From assembly GCA_009703165.1 (NCBI GenBank), contig WLGP01000080.1:1-5088 (forward strand): 5,088 nucleotides of DNA, in the 5' to 3' direction. The DNA is from Actinomycetota bacterium (GTDB lineage: Bacteria > Actinomycetota > Actinomycetes > Nanopelagicales > Nanopelagicaceae). A program made the position numbers and the translations under genes. Positions 1 to 5,088 of the stretch are shown piece after piece. The notes under the pieces were generated by a model. It was not told the origin of the DNA, did no database searches, and worked only from the letters and a program-made list of their open reading frames with translations. Within the stretch, counting starts at the first letter, position 1, and every line of letters starts with the position of its first letter.

Positions 1-780
1 GCATCTGGAAAAGGTGGAGTTGGAAAGTCATCGCTTACTGCAAATCTGGCAGTTGCAGCAGCGGCTAAAGGTCTGCGCGTAGGAATTCTTGATGCAGATG
101 TATATGGTCACTCCATCCCGCGTTTGATGGGGCTAGTTGGAGCTCGACCTACTGCTATCGATCAGATGTTTATTCCACCAGAGAGTTTTGGCGTAAAGAC
201 AGTCTCCATGGAGATGTTTAAGCCTGAGCGAGCAGATGCCGTTGCATACCGCGGCCCTTTACTTCATCGCGTCCTTGAGCAACTTCTCTCTGATGCGTAC
301 TGGGGCGACCTTGATCTCCTCCTTCTCGACCTGCCACCCGGAACCGGAGATCTTGCGATCTCATTGGGTCAACTGATCCCAACCTCAGAGATTCTGGTTG
401 TAACAACTCCGCAGATTGCAGCCGCTGAAGTTGCAGAGCGCGCAGGTCGTATTGCACACCAGATGCATCAACGCGTTATTGGTGTCATCGAAAATATGTC
501 TGCATTTATCGGCCCTAGCTGCGGTGAATCAACTGCCCTCTTTGGTGAAGGTGGGGGAGAAGAGACTGCTGCGCGACTTTCAACCTTAGTCGGTGCAGAT
601 GTTCCACTCCTTGGAAAGATTCCATTTGCTCCAGAACTTCGCACAGGTGGAGATTCGGGTGCGCCAATTGTTGCTGCACTTCCAGAGAGCCCAACTGCCT
701 TGGCAATTAAGGCCGTCGCCGACAAATTAATTATTCGGGACAAATCACTTCTTGGAGTCAGACTCGGGATCTCTTCGTAA
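1..780 (+). CDS. mrp: Mrp/ApbC (NBP35-type) Fe-S cluster carrier ATPase, 5'-truncated by window edge
   Basis: Cytosolic P-loop ATPase of the Mrp/ApbC/NBP35 family, which binds Fe-S clusters and passes them to apoproteins. The reading frame is open from base 1, and 259 residues are visible. The deviant Walker A loop GKGGVGKS is at residues 3-10, the A' motif DADVYGHSIP at 31-40, the Walker B-like LLLLDLPPGTGD at 106-117, and the family signature GVIENMS at 161-167. A typical family member has about 350-380 residues, so roughly 110-120 N-terminal residues, usually holding a DUF59/MIP18-like domain, lie outside the window. The family CPxC motif, which would bridge a cluster across the dimer, reads GPSC here (residues 171-174): the second Cys is kept and the first is Gly. 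Some actinobacterial Mrp proteins lack both cysteines, so loss is not unique to this gene. The last 36 bp overlap the convergent DUF1003 gene. The TTG at 124 is internal and is not the start. Confidence 0.95.
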   Translation, partial: ASGKGGVGKSSLTANLAVAAAAKGLRVGILDADVYGHSIPRLMGLVGARPTAIDQMFIPPESFGVKTVSMEMFKPERADAVAYRGPLLHRVLEQLLSDAYWGDLDLLLLDLPPGTGDLAISLGQLIPTSEILVVTTPQIAAAEVAERAGRIAHQMHQRVIGVIENMSAFIGPSCGESTALFGEGGGEETAARLSTLVGADVPLLGKIPFAPELRTGGDSGAPIVAALPESPTALAIKAVADKLIIRDKSLLGVRLGISS

Positions 781-1245
781 CTCTTGGGCAATCTCTTCAG
801 CGAGATCTCCCAACTGATCTTTAAGGAAATCACGGGTAGCAACCTCACCCAATGCAATTCGTAGACTTGCTAATTCGCGAGTGAGATATTCAGTATCTGC
901 GATGCTGCGATCATTGCGCGCTCGGTCTTCGGCAAGAGTAATGCGATCACGATCTGCCTGACGGTTCTGCGCCAAGAGAATCAGGGGTGCTGCGTATGAT
1001 GCCTGTAGAGAGAGAATCAGCGTCAAGAAGATGAAGGGATACTTATCAAAACGGATATCTTCTGGTGCTAGCGAGTTCCAGGTAACCCACGAAAGTACAA
1101 AGACGGTCATATAGACAAGAAAACGTGCAGTTCCAAGGAAGCGTGCAAACTTTTCAGAGAGGCGACCGAAGGCTTCTGCATCAATGTGTGGACGTAGTGA
1201 TCTACGCGTCTCGCGAGGAGTATCAAGGCCATTCTTGCGTGCCAT
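745..1245 (-). CDS. DUF1003 family small membrane protein
   Basis: Complete 166-residue protein of the DUF1003 family, whose function is unknown. The hallmark block is FDKYPFIFLTLILSLQASYA at residues 66-85, followed by APLILLAQNRQADRDR at 86-101. Hydrophobic segments at about 39-57 and 70-92 suggest a two-helix inner-membrane hairpin. They are followed by a charged, probably helical or coiled-coil cytoplasmic tail (about 98-157) that ends in a very polar stretch. The N-terminus is basic (MARKNG...) with no signal peptide. The ATG is preceded by an AGGTG and an AGAAGGG, and lies 2 bp after the stop of the PRC/MgtE-N/CBS gene, so the two are almost certainly co-transcribed and translationally linked. 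The 3' end runs 36 bp into the convergent mrp gene. Family assignment is strong; any role in ion transport or partnership with the upstream MgtE-like protein is inferred from context only. Confidence 0.93.
   Translation of the reverse strand: MARKNGLDTPRETRRSLRPHIDAEAFGRLSEKFARFLGTARFLVYMTVFVLSWVTWNSLAPEDIRFDKYPFIFLTLILSLQASYAAPLILLAQNRQADRDRITLAEDRARNDRSIADTEYLTRELASLRIALGEVATRDFLKDQLGDLAEEIAQELRRDPESDSKK
784..813. terminator. Weak hairpin just past the mrp stop, possible bidirectional transcription end
   Basis: TTGGG (784-788) pairs with CCCAA (809-813) and ATCTC (791-795) with GAGAT (802-806). The stems are separated by a 2-by-2 mismatch (CA against CT) and the loop is TTCAGC. It begins 3 bp after the mrp stop codon and lies inside the 3' part of the convergent DUF1003 gene. 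No T-run follows on either strand, so it is not a classical intrinsic terminator. It is reported because the convergent genes leave no other space for one; it may be a coincidence of coding sequence. Confidence 0.25.
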
Positions 1246-1247
1246 CG

Positions 1248-2543
1248 TTACACCTGCCCTTCTACTTCATGCGTAATATTCTCTAAATCTGTACGTGTGT
1301 GATCGCGATGATCGATACGCCAATTATCAGGCAACAAGTGATCAAGGACGTCATCAACTGTTACCGCACCCAAGAGACGATCATTTGCATCGACAACTGG
1401 CACGCTCAGCAAGTTATAGCTTGCAAGATACGAGGAGACCTCATTCAAGGTCGCTTCTGGGCTAAGCCCTTGTGTATCTGTATCTACAAGTGAACCGAGC
1501 AAAGTTGCTGGGGGTTCGCGAAGTAAACGTTGATAGTGGACCATTCCAATGAAGCGGCCTGTGGGTGTTTCAAGCGGTTGGCGTGTGACAAAGACTTGCG
1601 AGGCAAGTGCAGGAGAAATCTCACTCTGTCTCACAGCAGCAAGTGCATCTGCCACTGTGTAATCAGCGCTCATGATTAATGGTTCGGTTGTCATCATTCC
1701 ACCGGCAGAGTAATCCTCATAGGTCATCAAACGGATGACATCTTCGGCATCTTCTGGCTCCATGAGATCGATCAACTCTTGTGCGCGCTCTTCACCAACT
1801 TCGCGGAGCAAGTCAGCAGCATCATCAGGATCCATCTCACCCAAAACATCGGCTGCGCGCTCACCCTCAAGTTCACTTAAGAGTGCAACACGCTCTGCTT
1901 CATCCATCTCTTCGAGGACATCTGCCAAGCGCTCATCATCGAGAGCGCGTGCAACTTCAAGGCGACGCTTGGGGGCCAAATCTTGAATCACAGCCGCTAA
2001 ATCTGCAGCGCGAAGATTGCTTAAGGTTGAAAGGAGATTAGATGCTCCTTGTTCGTTTTCAGGGGCGGCAAATCCATGAACCTCTTCCCAGGCAACAGTC
2101 GATGTGGCACCTTTTCGACGAATGCCTCGACCACGCTTCATGATGTGAACCCGAGTGATGAGCCAATCACCAGTGCGATTTTGTTCCATACCAAGATCTT
2201 CAACAACTACTGGCTCATCGCTTTCTAGCAATGTAATTGATCTATCAAGGAGATCGCCAAGCACGAGCAGTTCGCCGGCGCGTGATTCAAAGCGACGCAT
2301 ATTAACTAGGCCAGTGATGACAACCGTTCCGGATTCGATCGATGTCACTCGAGTGATCGGGACAAAGACTCGACGACGTAATGGAACCTCAACAACTAAA
2401 CCGAGAATTCGTGGAGGCTGATTATTTGTGCGCAGGGTCGCCACAGCATCTCTCACCTTGCCAACCGGATCTCCATTGGGATCAAATACTGCAGTTCCAG
2501 CTAATCTGGCGAGAAACACTCGGTTTGAGATGTTTGCGCTCAT
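1248..2543 (-). CDS. PRC-barrel / MgtE N-domain / CBS-pair protein without membrane domain
   Basis: Complete 431-residue soluble protein. Residues 1 to about 160 look like PRC-barrel-type beta modules (for example DPNGDPVGKVRDAV at 21-34). Residues about 168-272 are the MgtE N-domain, a superhelix of repeated acidic helices (ADVLEEM, ADVLGEM, ADLLREV, AEDVIRLM). Then comes the linker motif YEDYSAGGMMTTEP (275-288) and two CBS domains (about 285-345 and 350-405; the second has LLSVPVVDANDRLLGAVTVDDVL at 378-400). In true MgtE channels these cytosolic parts sense Mg2+ and nucleotide and gate five transmembrane helices of about 180 residues. Here the protein stops after the CBS pair with a short charged tail, so it cannot be a Mg2+ transporter on its own and a label of 'MgtE transporter' would mislead. 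I recall similar poreless proteins beside DUF1003 and Mrp in other actinobacteria. The start has no Shine-Dalgarno but has a -10-like box 6 nt upstream, fitting a leaderless mRNA. It is first in a two-gene operon with the DUF1003 gene. Confidence 0.92.
   Translation of the reverse strand: MSANISNRVFLARLAGTAVFDPNGDPVGKVRDAVATLRTNNQPPRILGLVVEVPLRRRVFVPITRVTSIESGTVVITGLVNMRRFESRAGELLVLGDLLDRSITLLESDEPVVVEDLGMEQNRTGDWLITRVHIMKRGRGIRRKGATSTVAWEEVHGFAAPENEQGASNLLSTLSNLRAADLAAVIQDLAPKRRLEVARALDDERLADVLEEMDEAERVALLSELEGERAADVLGEMDPDDAADLLREVGEERAQELIDLMEPEDAEDVIRLMTYEDYSAGGMMTTEPLIMSADYTVADALAAVRQSEISPALASQVFVTRQPLETPTGRFIGMVHYQRLLREPPATLLGSLVDTDTQGLSPEATLNEVSSYLASYNLLSVPVVDANDRLLGAVTVDDVLDHLLPDNWRIDHRDHTRTDLENITHEVEGQV
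1251..1263 (-). promoter_or_regulatory. Ribosome-binding region of the DUF1003 gene, inside the upstream CDS end
   Basis: On the minus strand, AGAAGGG followed by AGGTG lies 11 and 5 nt respectively before the ATG at 1245. It sits within the last codons of the PRC/MgtE-N/CBS gene. Having a Shine-Dalgarno here and none at the first gene fits the pattern of a leaderless operon head with Shine-Dalgarno-led internal genes. Confidence 0.55.
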
Positions 2544-2549
2544 GGACTA

Positions 2550-2555
2550 ATTGTA
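2550..2555 (-). promoter_or_regulatory. Candidate -10 box, leaderless promoter for the PRC/MgtE-N/CBS operon
   Basis: On the minus strand this reads TACAAT, one mismatch from TATAAT, with exactly 6 nt (TAGTCC) to the ATG. That spacing would put the transcription start at or next to the A of the start codon, as in the leaderless transcripts common in actinobacteria. The lack of any Shine-Dalgarno before this gene agrees. No convincing -35 element is visible at 16-18 nt. Confidence 0.5.
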
Positions 2556-2556
2556 T

Positions 2557-2581
2557 ACGGCTATCTTTCATCAGATACCGT
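2557..2581. promoter_or_regulatory. Imperfect inverted repeat in the divergent intergenic region, possible operator
   Basis: Left arm ACGG-C-TATCT (2557-2566) and right arm AGATACCGT (2573-2581) pair over 9 bases with a single extra C at 2561, around a 6-nt centre TTCATC. It sits between the two start codons, touching or overlapping both candidate promoters, which is where a regulator controlling both operons would bind. If both transcripts start at their ATGs the repeat is not transcribed, which argues for a DNA operator rather than an RNA hairpin. The extra base makes the arms asymmetric, which weakens the case, and no regulator gene is nearby. Confidence 0.35.
2576..2581 (+). promoter_or_regulatory. 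Candidate -10 box, leaderless promoter for the EamA-PHP-MarC operon
   Basis: TACCGT fits the loose actinobacterial TAnnnT consensus and lies exactly 6 nt (TGCCCT) before the ATG at 2588, with no Shine-Dalgarno in between. A weak TTGTAT at 2551-2556 could serve as -35, with a long 19-nt spacer. The box forms part of the right arm of the inverted repeat at 2557-2581, so a protein bound there would block it. It is weaker than the minus-strand box. Confidence 0.35.
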
Positions 2582-2587
2582 TGCCCT

Positions 2588-3496
2588 ATGTCCTCGATCG
2601 ATAACCACACACAGATACCTGAGCGTCCAGATCAAATTCGCTTAGGTCTTGGAATTATCGGTATCGGAACGTCAGGTCCTCTCATTGCAATGAGCGCAAT
2701 GCCAGTAGTTACTCTGATTTTCTGGAGAAACCTTGGGGGAGCCCTGCTCACTCTTCCCTTTGCTCTCTCTGATTTACGCACTCATGACCGACATAAACGT
2801 CGCGCATTGGGGCTATCTGCACTTTCAGGAGTTGTCTTAGCACTTCACTTTATTGGTTTCTTTCTTGCAATGCGTTGGACGACAGTTGCAGCAGGTACCG
2901 CACTAGTTGCTCTGCAGCCAATCTTTGCAGCTCTCTTCGTCCGATTGATGGGTGGCAATATTCCATCTCGTGCATGGCTTGGCATGGGAGTCTCTTTCGT
3001 CGGAGTACTCATGATCTCTGGCGTAGATCTCTCAATCTCGTGGCTAGCATTTAAAGGCGATGTTGCAGCAGTTATCTCTGCCGCGTTAGCAGCTGTTTAT
3101 ATGTTGCTCGGATCTGCGGCACAGAAAGAGATTGGAACCCATAGCTACACATCAATTTGCTACTTAGTCTGCGCGCTGACTGCTCTACCGATTGCGCTCA
3201 TTGCAGGATTTGAAGTTCTCCATTTTGAGGGCAAGGAATGGTTGATCCTTCTAGGACTTATCGCTGGCGCGCAGATTTTGGGGCACTCGATGTTTAACGC
3301 CGCTCTCAAACGCGTCTCTCCAGCAATAGTTTCATTGATTGTCTTCTTTGAAGTTCCAGTAAGTACTCTGCTTGCAATTTGGTGGCTAGATCAGCGACCA
3401 CCGATTGCACTCATTCCTGGAATCATTGTTATTCTCACCGGGTGCGTTCTCGTCGTCTTGCGCACCCGACCACGTGAGGTGATGATCGACCAATGA
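2588..3496 (+). CDS. EamA-family (drug/metabolite transporter superfamily) permease
   Basis: Complete 302-residue inner-membrane permease of the DMT superfamily with two EamA repeats. About ten hydrophobic segments are visible, near residues 18-38, 41-61, 73-95, 98-119, 127-145, 153-175, 186-208, 218-238, 247-267 and 272-291. Family-like features include the FWRNLGG motif after the first helix (45-51), TALVALQPIFAAL (104-116) in repeat 1, and the matching SPAIVSLIVFFEVPVSTLLA (244-263) in repeat 2. Members typically export or exchange amino acids, purines or other metabolites; the substrate cannot be read from sequence. I start at the ATG at 2588, because the frame extends open upstream to 2381 only as antisense to the neighbouring gene, and the extra residues are unlike the family. 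No Shine-Dalgarno precedes it, so a leaderless start is likely. Its TGA overlaps the ATG of the PHP gene (ATGA), so it heads a plus-strand operon. Confidence 0.92.
   Translation: MSSIDNHTQIPERPDQIRLGLGIIGIGTSGPLIAMSAMPVVTLIFWRNLGGALLTLPFALSDLRTHDRHKRRALGLSALSGVVLALHFIGFFLAMRWTTVAAGTALVALQPIFAALFVRLMGGNIPSRAWLGMGVSFVGVLMISGVDLSISWLAFKGDVAAVISAALAAVYMLLGSAAQKEIGTHSYTSICYLVCALTALPIALIAGFEVLHFEGKEWLILLGLIAGAQILGHSMFNAALKRVSPAIVSLIVFFEVPVSTLLAIWWLDQRPPIALIPGIIVILTGCVLVVLRTRPREVMIDQ
3476..3483 (+). promoter_or_regulatory. Ribosome-binding site of the PHP gene
   Basis: GAGGTGAT matches the 16S anti-Shine-Dalgarno complement over eight bases and lies 9 nt before the ATG at 3493, within the permease CDS. 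It supports the start at the ATGA overlap. The nearby ATG at 3482 is not a competing start, since its frame reaches a stop after four codons. Confidence 0.65.
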
Positions 3497-4338
3497 TTGA
3501 TCTACATACCCACACTACAAATAGCGATGGAACAGATTCACCCCATGCCCTCATCAACAAAGCGCTCTCTGCTGGAATAAAAGTTCTTGGAGTCACCGAT
3601 CACGACACAACGTCTGGGTGGGAGGATGCGATCCGCGCACGCCGTGCTGATCTACACCTCGCCCTTGGCGCAGAAATTTCCTGTTTAACAGATGATGGAG
3701 TTGCAGTGCATATGCTCGGCCTTCTCTTTGATGGCCAGAATAGTCAGATGCAGATCATGCTGGAAGAATCTCGCGACTCTCGCTTGCCACGAATGCGCAA
3801 AATGACTGAGCTGCTCACAGCAGATGGAATAGATATCAGCCTGGATGAAGTTTTTGCTGCAATGCCAGAGGGTGCAACCCTTGGTCGCCCACATTTAGCA
3901 GATGCCCTCGTAGCAAAGGGGCACGTTGCAAGTCGCGATGAAGCATTTGCGGATTTACTTCACAATGGTTCTAAATACTATGTAACTCACTTAGCTCCGA
4001 CGCCAGAAGATGCAATTCGAACGATCCGTAGCGCCGGGGGAGTAGCAGTCATTGCACATCCCTTTGCAACGCGACGAGGGCAGACACTTTCTGCGATGAG
4101 TTTTCCTTCACTCATCGAGGCAGGTCTTAATGGCGTCGAAGTCGACCATCGAGATCACTCGCAGGATGAGCGGCAACAACTTCGAGGAATTGCAGGTGAT
4201 TTAGGACTCGTTATTACTGGTGCAAGTGATTATCACGGCACCGGAAAGCTCAATTCAATAGGCGAAAACCAGACCGATCCTGCAGAATGGGAACGCTTAG
4301 AATCAATGGCTGATGCCCGAAGGGTTGTTACAGAATGA
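3493..4338 (+). CDS. PHP-domain metal-dependent phosphoesterase, RnmA/YciV-like
   Basis: Complete 281-residue cytosolic enzyme of the PHP (polymerase and histidinol phosphatase) superfamily. Metal-site motifs appear in family order: DLHTHT (residues 3-8; H5, H7), D12, TDHDTT (35-40; H37), GAEIS (59-63; E61), HMLGL (73-77; H73), GRPHLADAL (131-139; H134), AHPF (188-191; H189) and ASDYHG (244-249; D246, H248). No ligand seems missing, so it should be active. Length and motif spacing resemble Escherichia coli RnmA (YciV) and related 3',5'-nucleotide bisphosphatases, which hydrolyse 3'-phosphoadenosine 5'-phosphate and short RNA from the 5' end using a trinuclear metal centre. The exact substrate here is inferred. 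The ATG overlaps the permease stop by 4 bp and follows a good ribosome-binding site, GAGGTGAT, with 9 nt spacing. The TGA overlaps the MarC start in the same way. It could alternatively act on another phosphoester, as PHP annotations are often loose. Confidence 0.93.
   Translation: MIDLHTHTTNSDGTDSPHALINKALSAGIKVLGVTDHDTTSGWEDAIRARRADLHLALGAEISCLTDDGVAVHMLGLLFDGQNSQMQIMLEESRDSRLPRMRKMTELLTADGIDISLDEVFAAMPEGATLGRPHLADALVAKGHVASRDEAFADLLHNGSKYYVTHLAPTPEDAIRTIRSAGGVAVIAHPFATRRGQTLSAMSFPSLIEAGLNGVEVDHRDHSQDERQQLRGIAGDLGLVITGASDYHGTGKLNSIGENQTDPAEWERLESMADARRVVTE
4319..4324 (+). promoter_or_regulatory. Ribosome-binding site of the MarC gene
   Basis: GAAGGG lies 10 nt before the ATG at 4335, within the final codons of the PHP gene. 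It supports initiation at the ATGA overlap; re-initiation by terminating ribosomes is also likely. Confidence 0.5.
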
Positions 4339-4952
4339 GTTTGGTAGAAGTCAGCGCTCTTACATTTGCAGTGCAATCCTTCGTCACGCTACTTGTGATT
4401 ATGGATCCACCGGGTGCTACACCGATCTTCTTGGCTTTAGTCTCAGATAAGACTGCAAAAGAGAGAATCAGACTTGCATGGCAAGCTGCTGCAATCTCAT
4501 TGATCGTCATCACATCTTTTGCACTCTTTGGCCAATTTGTCTTGGAGTACATGAAAGTTTCCATGGAAGCCCTCCAAGCAGCAGGTGGTCTACTCCTACT
4601 TTACGTCTCCCTACAACTTCTTACCGGTCGTATTGAAGAGATAGATGCTTCAACAAATAAGAATGTTGCGCTAGTGCCACTTGGTACTCCATTACTTGCA
4701 GGACCCGGAGCAATTGTTGCAACGATGATCTTCGTGAAGCAGGCCGATACCCCGGCTCGCGCAGTGGGGCTAATCGCTGCGATCGTTGCAGTACATATCA
4801 TCATCGCACTTGCACTGATGGCCTCAACAAAGATTTTGGCAGTCATCAAAGACTCCGGCGTGACCTTAGTTGCTCGTATCGCAGGTCTTCTCTTGGCCGC
4901 CATCGCCGTGCAGATGCTCGCTGATGCAATCAAAATTCTCTTCGCCTCCTGA
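4335..4952 (+). CDS. MarC (UPF0056) family integral membrane protein
   Basis: Complete 205-residue inner-membrane protein of the MarC family, close to the family's usual length of about 200-220. Six hydrophobic segments are visible, near residues 8-30, 48-70, 77-97, 113-134, 142-164 and 177-202. Family motifs are MDPPGATPIFLAL (23-35) near the first helix, VALVPLGTPLLAGPGAI (111-127) at the start of the second half, and RIAGLLLAAIAVQMLADAI (181-199) at the end. The two halves look like an internal duplication. The biochemical role of the family is unknown; the old link to multiple antibiotic resistance is not supported for E. coli MarC, so no resistance function should be assumed. The ATG overlaps the PHP stop (ATGA), with GAAGGG about 10 nt upstream as ribosome-binding site. 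The next gene starts 7 bp after the stop. Confidence 0.95.
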   Translation: MSLVEVSALTFAVQSFVTLLVIMDPPGATPIFLALVSDKTAKERIRLAWQAAAISLIVITSFALFGQFVLEYMKVSMEALQAAGGLLLLYVSLQLLTGRIEEIDASTNKNVALVPLGTPLLAGPGAIVATMIFVKQADTPARAVGLIAAIVAVHIIIALALMASTKILAVIKDSGVTLVARIAGLLLAAIAVQMLADAIKILFAS

Positions 4953-4959
4953 TCGCCCT

Positions 4960-5088
4960 ATGTCATACGATCCCCGCGGCATCTACAGTCCTGACTCCAT
5001 AGTCTGGAAGATTCATAGCGATCCATCGATGGTCATTGGTGGAATTCGCGCACTCTTCCAACAAGCGCTACATCCGGTTGCGATGGCC
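4960..5088 (+). CDS. MpaB/DUF2236-type oxygenase-family protein, 3'-truncated by window edge
   Basis: Only the first 43 codons are present, and the frame runs open to the last base. The start MSYDPRGIYSPDSIVWKIHS and the motif GGIRALFQQALHPVAMA (27-43) match the opening of the MpaB/rubber-oxygenase (DUF2236) family, where S-x-x-W and G-x-RAL-x-x-Q-x-x-HP-x-A are typical. Characterised relatives such as the latex-clearing protein Lcp are haem b oxygenases, but most actinobacterial members have no known substrate. The residues needed to predict haem binding lie beyond the window. The ATG is 7 bp after the MarC stop, so it is probably in the same operon. The bases before it (CCTCCTGATCGCCCT) are pyrimidine-rich with no Shine-Dalgarno, so initiation may rely on translational coupling to MarC. 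The choice of start rests on the close fit to the family N-terminus. Confidence 0.8.
   Translation, partial: MSYDPRGIYSPDSIVWKIHSDPSMVIGGIRALFQQALHPVAMA

Noticed and set aside
124..780. A shorter Mrp starting at TTG 124.
   Set aside because: It would remove the Walker A loop and A' motif, which are intact upstream in the same open frame.
468..857. Minus-strand open frame across the end of mrp.
   Set aside because: Shadow of the mrp coding frame; it conflicts with both mrp and the well-supported DUF1003 frame.
1735..1986. Plus-strand open frame rich in Ser and Arg, antisense to the MgtE N-domain.
   Set aside because: The low-complexity product is the expected shadow of repeated acidic Glu/Asp/Ala codons on the opposite strand; no family resemblance.
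1800..1990. Recurring short acidic motifs (ADVLEEM/ADVLGEM type) as a possible DNA repeat.
   Set aside because: They are the normal helical repeats of the MgtE N-domain, diverged at DNA level, not a mobile or recent tandem repeat.
1248..2543. Calling this gene a magnesium transporter MgtE.
   Set aside because: The membrane pore domain is absent and there is no downstream frame encoding it; the next gene is a clear DUF1003 protein.
2381..2587. An open-frame extension of the EamA permease upstream to 2381.
   Set aside because: It is antisense to the first codons of the PRC/MgtE-N/CBS gene, its residues look unlike the family, and the ATG at 2588 gives the normal length and N-terminus.
4601..4950. 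Minus-strand frame in marC starting with TTG at 4933, with AGGAGG 11 nt upstream at 4950-4945.
   Set aside because: Despite the perfect Shine-Dalgarno-like string, it is fully antisense to a clear MarC gene, the spacing is long, the start is TTG, and the product resembles nothing.
1..5088. tRNA, rRNA, CRISPR, insertion sequence, prophage or defence genes.
   Set aside because: Nearly every base is accounted for by seven housekeeping-type genes; no repeat arrays, transposase motifs or RNA-gene structure were seen by eye.

Overview
The window looks like ordinary, tightly packed chromosome from a small-genome actinobacterium. The evidence is gene content and order: an actinobacterial-type Mrp ATPase next to a DUF1003 membrane protein and a soluble PRC-barrel/MgtE-N/CBS protein, a neighbourhood I recall from mycobacteria and streptomycetes. 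Base composition is near balanced by eye, far below most actinomycetes, and genes overlap or nearly touch. A freshwater acI/Nanopelagicales-type organism would fit, but that placement is inference.

Layout: (1) 1-780, plus strand: the C-terminal ATPase part of Mrp/ApbC, cut at its 5' end by the window edge just before the Walker A loop. (2) 745-2543, minus strand: a two-gene operon, the PRC-barrel/MgtE-N/CBS gene (2543-1248) followed after 2 bp by the DUF1003 gene (1245-745), whose 3' end overlaps the 3' end of mrp by 36 bp. (3) 2544-2587: a 44-bp divergent intergenic region holding an imperfect inverted repeat and two candidate -10 boxes, each exactly 6 nt from a start codon, suggesting leaderless transcripts both ways. 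(4) 2588-5088, plus strand: an EamA/DMT transporter, a PHP-domain phosphoesterase of the RnmA (YciV)-like type and a MarC-family membrane protein, joined by 4-bp ATGA overlaps, then 7 bp later the first 43 codons of an MpaB-type (DUF2236) protein cut by the right edge.

Functional reading: Mrp carries Fe-S clusters. The MgtE-like protein keeps the Mg2+/nucleotide-sensing cytosolic modules of a Mg2+ channel but has no membrane pore, and it is co-transcribed with a small two-helix membrane protein, so the pair may work together. The plus-strand operon mixes two transport-type membrane proteins with a small-RNA or nucleotide phosphoesterase, with no obvious single pathway.

There are no RNA genes, mobile elements, CRISPR arrays or long non-coding stretches. 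I see no clear new system. The points most worth a second look are the divergent promoter/operator region, the poreless MgtE-like/DUF1003 pair, and the loss of one cysteine of the Mrp CxxC motif.
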